Shown here: positions 55,115 through 64,000 of the stretch, one piece after another
Position numbering within the stretch: the stretch's first letter is position 1
How the letters are laid out: each line of letters begins with the position of its first letter
NCBI RefSeq assembly: GCF_029633865.1
Contig: NW_026611504.1
Span: 951,846-1,015,845, forward strand
Length of the DNA stretch: 64,000 bases
Source: Lampris incognitus
Lineage: Eukaryota; Chordata; Actinopteri; Lampriformes; Lampridae
Reading direction: 5' to 3'
Position numbers and translations under genes: made by a program
Notes under the pieces: generated by a model
Told to the model about the DNA's origin: nothing
What the model saw: only the letters and a program-made list of their open reading frames with translations
Databases searched by the model: none

Positions 55115-56814
55115 TGCGCTGTAGATGTTGACAGTTGACTAGGACCAGTTCTAGGTTCGTAGGAGCAGTTTATAACTAGCATCAAATGATTGCAGACCAC
55201 AGACCAGGGAATAAAGTTTGAGCTGCCGGCTTGTTTTTATATAAAGAATTGTAAACATAGACAGAGAAACATACACAATTATACAATAACACAATGACAA
55301 TGGATAAATTCCTTGAAACCTCTCGTTTTATGATTTAACCCTTATTAAACCACTATTTCGAGTTTCAGATATTTTAGATAGATATTTTAGCTCTAATTTA
55401 GGATCCTTTTAATTCTAGTTTGAAGTTATCTCTTGTTTGAGTTGACAAATTATGTTAATTTGTTTTATGTTCTATTTTGTTCTATTAGGCCTTTAAGTTT
55501 CAGTTCTAATTTCCATTAACCTAAGTTACTTAACCAGTAAATCAGAATGCCAAAAGTAACACACAATTGCATTACCCCATGAACAGTATGAATGAGTGAT
55601 AAACTCGGCCGATACAGCAATTAACAATACAATATGAGCTCAACAATCAAAATCAATGATCAATGTAGGCTATAATCAGTCCTTTTTGGAAAGTCCGTTG
55701 TTGCTCCGATGAGTCCAACTGCGTTTTGCAGTAAAAAAATGGAAATTTCAGTCCTACCACAATCCAGGTGCTCGAATCTGTAGGCTACTGTCCTGAGAAT
55801 GAGCTGTCTGCAGCCGCAGACAGACCACGTGGATCCAGCAGGTCTCCTATGGGTGGCTCGCCACTTGATTCCAGCTTGGGGTATGAAACACCAAGCGCGA
55901 TCTTCCAATCCAAAGAAAAAACCTGGCCTGCATTATAACAGGCACATCACACATGCAAAGACATTAATTTACATATCTCTCAATAAAATAATCCAAAGAA
56001 AACAACAGAACTACCGATTGACATAGTCAATCTACCAACCGCTAAAACGTGACGCAGTTTAATCTCCAATGCTTGTGCACGATGCTACTACAGCCTGGCT
56101 GCATGTAGCTAGCTGTGATGCAGGTCAATTTCTGTGCTACTACACCATGCTGCTGCAGCCTAGCTGGAAGTAGCTAGCTAATCAATTCGGTTTGCACAAA
56201 AGAAAAATACATTCTGAATTCGGTTTACAAAAGAAAAACGTAGCTCCTCAATAATCTTTACACAAAATATGATCTAAAACATAAAACTGAGCTACTTATA
56301 GCTTTAACTATCCTATGCACACAGATATTGAAAACGGAAAAGTTTGGCTAGTTAGCAATTGACTAACCAAGTCCTGGATGATACTCGGACACAATACAAA
56401 ACCCAGGGTCTGGAGGATGATTAAATCAAACAAAATACTCAATTTGGATAAAGAAAGAAACATTTGCAGCTCACTGCTATTTCAAAGTAGAATATTTTAT
56501 CTTCAGCTCCCGTTCTAGTGGCTTCTCTCAAGCATTTGCCTGGAGTTCTGAAACCGAGCTAGCTCTGGAACTTTGTCCCTCTCGAGCAAGGCAGCTGATT
56601 GGCTAATCAGCACTGCACGCGCTGCGTTTTAAGAAATAGCAATCTGAACCAACAATATGAATATGAATTTATTGATACCATGAATTACTTATCTACTGTT
56701 TAGTATTTATTTGCAAAATTAATAATTATGATTATTTATTTATTTATTATGATGATTCAACTGTAATTATATGTAGGCTATTTTAACCTGGGTTATCTTG
56801 ACCTGGGTTACACA
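55115..56814. mobile_element. Unclassified 1.7-kb insertion with 6-bp target duplication
   Basis: Starts TGCGCTG and ends GTTACACA, flanked by TCCATC at 55109-55114 and 56815-56820. It interrupts the GypE integrase codons between a DPDG-type stretch and the WSMKATVLQ stretch. AT-rich with no gene. It holds a partial internal duplication around 56085-56185 (tgctactaca...agctagct). A large solo LTR is the simplest reading, but no partner is available. Confidence 0.6.
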
Positions 56815-58984
56815 TCCATCAGGGTCCTCAATCCTGACTGTATCATGACTAGACAGTGGTGGAAGCTGCCTGGCTGTCTTGTCATAAAATGACTTCTGCT
56901 TCATATTTTGTTGCTATAGTTTTGTTCCAGTTTTGGATATTTCTTCTGCTTTAAGCTCGGCAGTGTGGTGTGCAGCTTTCGATTCATCAGCAACTCAGCA
57001 GGTGACAGTCCACATTCAAGTGGTGCTCTGTAGCTGAGTAGAGCGAGACAGGGATCTGAGCGAGACAGGGATCTGACTCACTGTCAGCAGCTTTCTTCAG
57101 GAGCTGTTTGAGAATGTGGGTTCCTTTCTCAGCTTTTCCATTTGACTGTGCATATAGAGGACTAGATGTGACATGCCTGAAGTCATACTGTTCTGCAAAT
57201 TTCTGCCACTCTTTGCTGTTGAAGCATGGTCTGTTGTCACTCACCACTGTGTTTGGTATGCCGTGTCTGAAAAAATGGATTTTGTGTGTGTTATGACGCA
57301 GGTTGACAATGTGTTTGACAGCAATGCCATTTCAGGAAAGTTTGAATAATAGCCAATGACCTCTAGAAAGTATTTACCTTTGAGATGAAACAAAGCCCAT
57401 TCCTACTTTGTGCCATGGTGCTGTTGGCACATCTGCTACTATCATAGGCTCTTTGGTTTGCTTGTTTCTGTGTTTCTGACATGTCTCACACCTGCTTATC
57501 AGTCTCTCAATGTCTTTATTAATTCCAGGCCAGAAGACTGTCTCTCTCTCACCCTCCTTTTGCACTTCTCGACACCAAGATGACCTTCATGTAGTCTTGG
57601 TAGTATGTCCTGTCTCAATTCTTGTGGGATGATGATTCTGTTTTGCTTCAGCAACAGTCCATCAGCAACATTCAGTTCACCTCTGATGTTGTAGAACAGT
57701 GGACAGGAACCTGCAGGCCATCAATGTTTTATGTTCTCAATGACACGTTGTAGCTCTGTGTCTTTTGCTGTTTCCTCGGCTATTTGTCCAAACTTTGTGT
57801 CTGACACAGGAAGCGCATCAGACACCATGTTCACATGACCTTGAACATCTTCCTTGGTTGTACTCACACTTTTCCCTGTGGGTGCTCGTGAGAGTGCGTC
57901 AGAAAGTATCAGGTGCTTTCCTGGCGTGTAAATCAGCTCAAAGTCATATCTCTGCATTTTCATCATGAGCAGTTGAATTCTCGGTGACATCTAATTCAGG
58001 TTCTTTTTGATGATGGCAACTAGTGGACGGTGGTCTGTCTCTACAGTGAAAGTGGGTAGGTCATATAGAATGTAGCCATGGAACCTTTCTAGGCCAAAAA
58101 CTAACCTCAGGCATACTTTTTCTATCTGAGCATATCGACACTCTGTCTCTGTCATAGACCTGGACGCATAGGCCACTGGTTTCCAATGCTCACCTTCAGC
58201 CTGTAAGAGCACTGCACCAATTCCATCCTTAGAGGCATCAGTCGCTATTTTCAACCTCTTTGTCGGGTCAAAGACTGTCAGCGCAGGTGCAGTTGTGAGT
58301 GTCTCTTTGAGCTTCTGCCACTCATGCTCGTGTTTGGCTGTCCATTTGAACTCAGTGCCTTTGTGCAGGAGCTCACGGATGCAGGATATTTTTGCAGAGA
58401 GGTTAGGAATGAATTTATCTATAAATTGATGATGATGATACGTAGCACACCTCTCTTGTCTGTGGGCCTTGGCATGCCCTGTATGGCATAGATTTTTTCT
58501 TGGTCAGGTTGGACACCTTGTGCAGAGAGCTTGTCTCCGAAGAAAACAATTTCTTGTGCTCCAAACTGGCATTTGCTCTTTTTGAGTTTCAATCCACATT
58601 TTAGTACCCGCTCCAGCACTTTTTTCAAGCTTTCATTGAGTTCATGAAGTGTGGCACCCCAGATGATGATGTCGTCTATAAAGACTCTGACACCTTCCAG
58701 CCCCTCAATGATATGCTCCATTGATCTGTGAAATATTTCTGATGCTGAAATTATTCCAAAAGGCAGCCTGAAGAAACAATATCTACCAAAAGGTGTATTA
58801 AAAGAACAGTATTTGGTGCTGCTTTCATCCCATTTGAACTGCCAGAAGCCTTGTAACGCGTCAAGCTTTCTGAAGAAGCTGGCACCTGCCATCTCACTGG
58901 TGATTTCTTTATGCTTGGGTATCTGGTAGTGTTCACGCTTGATGTTTTCATTTAGATCTTTCGGGTCCATATATATTCTGAGGT

Positions 58985-59158
58985 TGTGGCGGACACTAGG
59001 GGCTATGCCTCTCCCCCAGCAGGGCTGTGAGCTGGGGGCGTGGTTTACGTTCCCGGGCTCTCTGGTGCAGGGTTGTTCCTGTTTCAGTTTGGTTTTGGAG
59101 CTGAGGAATAAAGTTCAAACTCGCCTTCGTCTCCTCTGTTTTTCCTCATCCGGCCACA
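58985..59158 (+). repeat. GypG 5' LTR
   Basis: 174 bp, TG...CA, with a polyadenylation signal. The following base starts the primer-binding region. Confidence 0.8.
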
Positions 59159-59169
59159 TTGGTGACCCC

Positions 59170-60534
59170 GAATTGAACATATTTGGAGCAGAAGAAGAGT
59201 GTGAATCCACTTCGGCCACGCCGCCCCAACTCTCACAGCCGGCCGTTCTCGCCGCGGCTGTGAAGCTCCCAGAGTTCTGGCAGAGCGACCCGGCTTCGTG
59301 GTTCCAGCATGTTGAGGCGCTGTTCCACCTGCGTGGAATGTCCGCGGACGACTCCAGACACTATTTGGTCGTCGCTGCGCTGGACCGGCAGTCCACACGC
59401 CGTGCCATGCAGCTGTTGCGCCCCCCCCCCGCAACACGGTAAATACGTCGCCCTCAAACATCTTCTGCTCCGGAGGTACAGCCTATCTGCCGCAGAGAGG
59501 GCAGATAGAATCCTTTCCCTATCCGGTTTGGGCGACGGGATGGCTGTGGATCTCATGGACAATATGTTGTCGCTTCTAGGCTCGGACGAAGGTGGGTTCC
59601 TTTTCCCGCACGTTTTCCTGCGCCAGCTCCCGTCTCCTGTGCGCGCGGCTTTGGCTAACTCCCCTTGTCTGGCCGCTGGTGACTGCCAAGGTTTTGCTGA
59701 GGAGGCCGATCGGGTCCTGCTGGCTACCAGACGGTTCTCTGTGCAGAGTGTGGCATCGCAGCCTCTGCAGCCGGCGTCGGAGGACGCTGATCCGGAAGTG
59801 GTGGCTGGAGTGACTGCCCGGAGACGGCGAGGGAGCGGCCTCTGTTTCTTCGGCGGCAAGGCTAGGCGCTGCGTCCCTCGGTGCACGTTTGAGGCACCGG
59901 GAAACTCCAGGGCCAGCGCTCAGTGGCAGCTGTGGGCGCTGGTGGACGTAGTGCGCTGCTCTTCATTAAGGATTCAATGTCAGGAAGAGGGTTTCTGGTG
60001 GACTCCGGCTCGCAAAAGAGCCTACTCCCTCCAGCTACCAAAGACATGTTAGCCGAAGGCGGCGGTCCACAGTTGAGTGCAGCTAACGGTTCGTCCATTG
60101 CGACGTTTGGCACAAGGTTGGTGACTGTTTGTTTCCACAGGCGCCATTTCGAGTGGGACTGTGTAGTCGCCTCCATTACTGTTCCTATTATCGGCGCGGA
60201 TTTTCTGTGTGCTAATGGTCTGCTTGTTGATGTTGCAAACCGCCGTTTAATTGATGCTGTGTCTTTCGCCACTGTTCCGTGCGAGACAGGGGGAGCCGGG
60301 CCGTTAACACACGCTAACTTTTTAGCATCAGGTGATGCTTTTCAACGTTTGCTGGCGGATTTTCCATCGGTGACTACACCTGCCTTTTCCACCGCGGTTA
60401 CTAAACACGGGGTAGAACATTTCATTCCCACTGTGGGATCGCCAGTTTTTGCGCGCGCGCGGCGCCTCGACGGGGTAAAATTGGCTGCAGCTAAGGAGGA
60501 GTTCGCCATCGTGGAGCGTCTGGGTATTGTTAAG
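59170..60534 (+). pseudogene. GypG gag, protease and RT start
   Basis: Gag contains KLPEFWQSDPASWFQHVEAL and, after a frame change, LSLSGLGDG and a Cys-containing CFFGGKARRC region. The frame change falls at a run of ten C residues at about 59421-59430, a likely replication or sequencing slip. Protease (about 59930-60250) in a third frame reads GFLVDSGSQKSLLP. The RT N-terminus ends FAIVERLGIVK exactly where ERV2 begins. No clear ATG precedes the first gag residues. Confidence 0.8.
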
Positions 60535-61012
60535 TGATATTAAATATAACCCGAGTGTATTTGTATTACTCTGTAACCAATGCATGCAACCAGAACAGAG
60601 GGTGAAGAAAGACACATTCATGTAGATGAAATATATTGCATGCCTCGCACTGAATGTGGGTTGCCCTCCCCTGGGGCCTTGGGAGAGATACCGTGTCTGG
60701 TGCAAGGAGGGCCCCCGATAAGAGTTACAGGTCCAGACAGGATGAGCACTCCCTAAAGCTCAACCATGAAAGGGAGCATTGACCAAAACATAGTGGACAG
60801 GAAAATCAAGGTCATGTGTGATGAATGAACAAGGGAGGTTTAGCATATAAAGAAGCTCACACACAAAGAAAGTGAGACACATACGACGGATTGGCAGAGT
60901 GTGTCTCCAGATCTGTACTCAATATAATCATTTTAATCTCCTAAGACGTGGTGGCTGTTTTTCTTCACATCAACGGACCCGGGGACGAGGAACACGGAGG
61001 TGTTTCCTAACA
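60535..61012 (+). repeat. ERV2 5' LTR
   Basis: Starts TGATATT at the GypG break and ends CCTAACA. It contains a TATA box (tataaa, 60846-60851). About 160 bp follow the box, as expected for R-U5. Confidence 0.75.
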
Positions 61013-61015
61013 AAT

Positions 61016-61034
61016 TGGGGGCTTCGTCCGGGAT
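61016..61034 (+). other. ERV2 primer-binding site (tRNA-Pro type)
   Basis: tgggggcttcgtccgggat equals the tRNA-Pro complement used by murine leukaemia-type viruses, with one extra t. Confidence 0.85.
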
Positions 61035-61392
61035 GTGAAGAAGCAGTCCTAATTGGACAGTGTGGCTGCCCGCCGACACCTCCCGAGCTTGGGGTCGACC
61101 CACAACACGAATAAGGTAAGCAGAACCTGTTTTAACAAAATCTGCATATTGGACTGAATTACTAAATTGTACTAAGCTCGGGAAGGAGAAGGCGGCCAGT
61201 TTAACAAAAAAGTAAGGGTTGGAGTCCCCTACGGTAAGATTAAAAAGGAGATGATCGGTAGAAGAGGTTGGAGTCCTCTGTCTAAGATCCTAGGTAGTGG
61301 CGCACCCACTCACTCTCTGACGAGGGGGTGAGATTAAGGCTGGGAAAACTCTCCCGGGGAATTGAGGACCCCCAAAGGAGGGAATCTTAGAG

Positions 61393-62303
61393 CTCAGTAA
61401 GGGTTGGAGTCCCTGAAAAAATTGGTTAAATACAGTAAGGGTTGGAGTCCCTGAAAAATTGGTTAAATAGAGCTCAGTAAGGGTTGGAGTCCCTGAACAA
61501 TTGGTTAAATACAGTAAGGGTTGGAGTCCCTGAAAAATTGGTTAAATACAGTAAGGGTTGGAGTCCCTGAACAATTGGTTAAATACAGTAAGGGTTGGAG
61601 TCCCTGAACAATTGGTTAAATACAGTAAGGGTTGGAGTCCCTGAAAAATTGATTAAATAGAGCTCAGTAAGGGTTGGAGTCCCTGAACAATTGGTTAAAT
61701 ACAGTAAGGGTTGGAGTCCCTGAACAATTGGTTAAATACAGTAAGGGTTGGAGTCCCTAAAAAATTTATTAAATAGAGCTCAGTAAGGGTTGGAGTCCCT
61801 GAACAATTGGTTAAATAGAGCTCAGTAAGGGTTGGAGTCCCTGAACAATTGGTTAAATAGAGCTCAGTAAGGGTTGGAGTCCCTGAACAATTGGTTAAAT
61901 ACAGTAAGGGTTGGAGTCCCTGAAAAATTGGTTAAATACAGTAAGGGTTGGAGTCCCTGAAAAATTGATTAAATAGAGCTCAGTAAGGGTTGGAGTCCCT
62001 GAACAATTGGTTAAATAGAGCTCAGTAAGGGTTGGAGTCCCTGAACAATTGGTTAAATAGAGCTCAGTAAGGGTTGGAGTCCCTGAACAATTGGTTAAAT
62101 ACAGTAAGGGTTGGAGTCCCTGAAAAATTGGTTAAATACAGTAAGGGTTGGAGTCCCTGAAAAATTGATTAAATAGAGCTCAGTAAGGGTTGGAGTCCCT
62201 GAACAATTGGTTAAATAGAGCTCAGTAAGGGTTGGAGTCCCTGAAAAATTGGTTAAATACAGTAAGGGTTGGAGTCCCTAAAGGATAGATTAAATAAAGT
62301 AGA
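61393..62303 (+). repeat. 37/42-bp tandem repeat in the ERV2 leader
   Basis: About 24 copies of a unit around gtaagggttggagtccct, with or without gagct, fill the leader. A five-unit block of about 201 bp is itself duplicated (61782, 61983, 62183). Degenerate copies start at about 61205. Confidence 0.95.
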
Positions 62304-62336
62304 GGGTTGGAGTCCCTAACAGATAGACAGGAGACG

Positions 62337-63198
62337 TAAAAGGTAGAATGGAAAAAGAAGGAGAAAAAGCGGGGGCGAACCGCAGTGGAAGTCCCTGCAG
62401 AAGCAGAGCGACATACTGATACAAATGATGACGAACCAAAAAAAATGAGGGTCCCAAGGCAAAGGCGAGACGAAGGGAGGAAGAACAACGTAGGTTAGAA
62501 GAAGCTATTATAAGGGGAGAGAGAAAAGCGGAGGACGCCGTTCCGTTGGGGAGGTATTTGTGGAAGCAGGAAAAAATGTGTAAGGAAAAGCGAGTAGAGG
62601 CAGAGAAAAGGAGACAGACATGTGGGTTGATGTCACAGAGGACATGGAATAAGACTATAAGCCAAGCTGAGGAAGATCGACTAAGATGGTATAATTATGC
62701 CATCATGTGGCAAGGGCTTGTTCATTGCATGAAAGAGGAAAAAGAGAAAAAGACAGGGGGACCCCAGATAGAAAAAAAGGATCCTCCTCCATACGAGGTG
62801 GGAAGATGTAGCCCACAGCCACAGGGACAGTGTGAGGGCGGATTATATCCGGTATTAAACATTACGGATGGTAAATTTCAAATTGAAACAGCTCCGGTGC
62901 CCAGCGCCCCCAAGATAGCGACCCGATCACGGGGGAGAATAGAGACTGTGAATGAAGGGCCCAGCTCCCCGGAGGAGGAGGAGGACGAGGAAGAAGTCCC
63001 GTTTAAACAGAGATTAGCCAGACAACAGGGAGCTAGAGGGGCGCGGCCGAAGCCGAAACAGCGGGAAAAGGGGGAGAGGCCAGTGGTCATCACAGGCTCA
63101 TTGTCGGGGGTGTGTGAAGATGATAATGAGATATCAGATACCTACCATGTGGGAGCCATGGGCGTAGCCCAGGGAAGACGAGGGAGAGAGAGGTAGAG
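62337..63198 (+). CDS. ERV2 Gag N-terminal region (matrix and late domain)
   Basis: The frame is open from 62337; the first in-frame ATG is at 62576, so the true start is unclear and no N-terminal Met-Gly myristoylation signal is visible. The N-terminal part is very basic and charged (KARRREEEQRRLEE). A matrix-like Trp-rich helix follows (RLRWYNYAIMWQGLVHCM), then DPPPYEVG, the PPxY late motif that recruits NEDD4-type ligases for budding. An acidic run and a basic tail precede TAG at 63196-63198. Length and order resemble gamma/epsilon-like retroviral Gag. Confidence 0.65.
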
Positions 63199-63337
63199 AG
63201 AGAGAGGAGTGTGTGGCGGGGGCTTTACTAACCTCCCTCCGCCGCTGAAGCAATGAGAGAACCAGAGTTGTTGTTATCCACAGGGAAAGAGAGGGGGGGG
63301 GGCAGGGCCCCCTCCTCAGACACGGGCTCGGTCCTGA

Positions 63338-63526
63338 TTGCAGTGTCCACTCGTGCAGTGGCATAGGGGTCAGGGGAGCCGATATAAACCATGGAATTTG
63401 GGTGACGTACAAGCCCTAGTGGATAAGATGCCCCCGATAGCTGAGGGAGGGGGCATATGGTGGGGAGAGTTGGATAAACTCACACAGGGAAAGACATTGG
63501 CTACTAAGAAGTATGAGAAAACATAA
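63338..63526 (+). pseudogene. ERV2 capsid N-terminus, disconnected
   Basis: CPLVQ followed by YKPWNLGDVQALVDKMPP and GGGIWWGELDKLTQG matches the start of gamma/epsilon-like capsid. It lies in another frame after about 140 bp without a reading frame, and ends at TAA. Confidence 0.6.
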
Positions 63527-63934
63527 TTGTATTGTGGCATACCATGCAATGAATGTGTTTCACATGTAATGTTTAAAACACATAGAGGAACACCACGAGG
63601 GAAAGAAAATAAGTGTCCTAGTTTAGTACAGCAAAACCATTTGGACAAAATAAGACGTAATCAAAAGAACGAGTCTGGGACCGTCTTTTTCTTTCCTGTA
63701 AAAACGGAGAGTTGTCGCAAATTTAGGAAGAAATAAGTGAGAGAAAGAATAAGGACACAGGGAAAGATTTGTTGTTTTTCACAAACTGTGGGGTGGTTTC
63801 CTGGTTTTCGAGACTTTTCAGCCTGTGTGGAAGTTTGGAAAAAAAAAAAAAAAAAAAAACACACACACACCAGGCTCCGAAACCAGTGTGTCTGCTTGTC
63901 AAATGGGGAAGGCCTAGCAGAATATAAGGGATAA
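63527..63934 (+). other. Cys-containing open stretch after the ERV2 capsid fragment
   Basis: The same frame continues past two stops with CGIPCNECVSH, then CCFSQTVGWFPGF. It does not look like the rest of capsid. It could be env joined by an internal deletion, or chance. An A-run plus CA repeat lies at 63839-63871. Confidence 0.25.
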
Positions 63935-64000
63935 GAGATAAGGTCAGGGACCCAGAACACTGTATAGCGCCTCCAGAGTAAAAGGGGACACTCGGGGAGT

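Larger units (their letters stand above)
50305..58984 (-). mobile_element. GypE: Ty3/gypsy retrotransposon, split three times
   Basis: The minus strand runs from RT (58984) through RNase H and integrase to the C-terminal domain and a 3' LTR (50479-50305). GypF (50828-55060) interrupts the integrase C-terminal domain. The 1.7-kb insertion (55115-56814) interrupts it a few codons earlier. GypG cuts off the RT start at 58985. Removing the insertions restores the order of the pieces, which shows they are one element. The reading frame itself is broken. Confidence 0.85.
50570..58984 (-). pseudogene. GypE pol remnant: RT, RNase H, integrase
   Basis: RT at 58984-58419 shows MDPKDLN, FGRYCFFRLPFGI and FIDDI, with Phe in place of Tyr in the catalytic box. 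RNase H at 58254-57721 has ATDASKDGIGA and TDHRPL. Integrase at 57565-56830 has the CETCQKH zinc pair, then the core with SDNRPCF, where the usual Gly of SDNG is Arg, and NGKAEKG, which keeps its Glu. The C-terminal domain is split between 56990-56815, 55114-55066 and 50827-50570 and ends RRNRPSLLK before a Lys-rich tail. Frame breaks occur near 58420, 57990, 57720 and 57250. Confidence 0.85.
58985..60534 (+). mobile_element. GypG: Ty3/gypsy retrotransposon, 5' part
   Basis: The LTR (58985-59158, TGTGGCGG...GGCCACA, with aataaa at about 59106) is followed by ttggtgaccccga, a gag frame, protease and the first RT residues. The element is interrupted at 60534 by ERV2 and the rest lies outside the window. 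It is inserted in GypE RT; the left flank is GAGGT. Confidence 0.85.
60535..64000 (+). mobile_element. ERV2: retrovirus-like provirus, 5' part
   Basis: A 478-bp LTR (60535-61012), a tRNA-Pro-like primer site, a 1.3-kb repeat-filled leader and a Gag region with a PPPY late-domain motif define a gamma/epsilon-like endogenous retrovirus. It is inserted in GypG RT. The 3' part is beyond the window. Gag is broken after 63198. Confidence 0.8.

Noticed and set aside
61393..62303. CRISPR-like appearance of regularly spaced repeats
   Set aside because: Units are contiguous with no unique spacers, lie in a eukaryotic provirus leader, and no cas genes are present.

Overview
This window is teleost-type fish DNA. 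The evidence is a complete multi-exon follicle-stimulating hormone receptor gene with vertebrate GT-AG introns, surrounded by fish-style retroelements (Ty3/gypsy, Ty1/copia, retrovirus-like proviruses, Rex-type and L1 LINEs), fold-back DNA elements, dinucleotide microsatellites and a satellite array. There are no bacterial-type genes, operons or CRISPR arrays.

Layout. 1-7283: a satellite array of about 602-bp and 811-bp units, made of roughly 205-bp sub-monomers and arranged as a 2,223-bp higher-order repeat. 7284-10926: a decayed minus-strand gypsy element (GypA) whose RNase H is cut off by the satellite. 10927-16310: a fold-back DNA element that received a short LINE tail (11188-11322) and then a plus-strand gypsy (GypB, 11362-16133, TSD ATTAC). 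16546-16806: an L1 fragment.

16812-31207 is best read as one minus-strand endogenous retrovirus (ERV1). Its 5' LTR, gag and protease lie at 31207-26786, its RNase H end and integrase at 20131-18140, and its 3' LTR fragment at 16955-16812. It was split by GypC (20132-25136), a copia element abutting GypC (CopD, 25137-about 26785), a Rex-type LINE (26921-28262, 13-bp TSD) and a solo LTR (18497-19213, TSD TCTAT). A second solo LTR of the same family sits inside GypC (24040-24799, TSD TATAC).

31822-38020 (minus strand) holds the only host gene recognised, fshr. Eleven exons can be placed exactly and give an uninterrupted 701-residue receptor. It differs from the mammalian gene by an extra 80-bp intron before TM7, a shortened C-tail, Gln in place of Glu in the ERW motif, Asn in place of Asp in TM6, and long TG tracts against two 3' splice sites.

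38.3-50.3 kb holds a LINE RT fragment, a 6.7-kb element with about 530-bp terminal inverted repeats around a frameshifted gene of an unnamed large protein family (40090-46821), a GC-rich stretch, a TTAA-flanked MITE and microsatellites. 50.3-64 kb is another nest: minus-strand gypsy GypE was invaded by the very young gypsy GypF (50828-55060, identical LTRs, one in-frame TAG), by a 1.7-kb TG...CA insertion (55115-56814) and by gypsy GypG (from 58985). GypG was itself invaded by a second retrovirus-like provirus (ERV2, from 60535), which carries a tRNA-Pro-like primer site, a leader made of about 24 tandem repeats and a PPPY-containing Gag. The window ends inside ERV2.

All boundaries were read by eye. 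Family names for transposons are by motif, not by database search.
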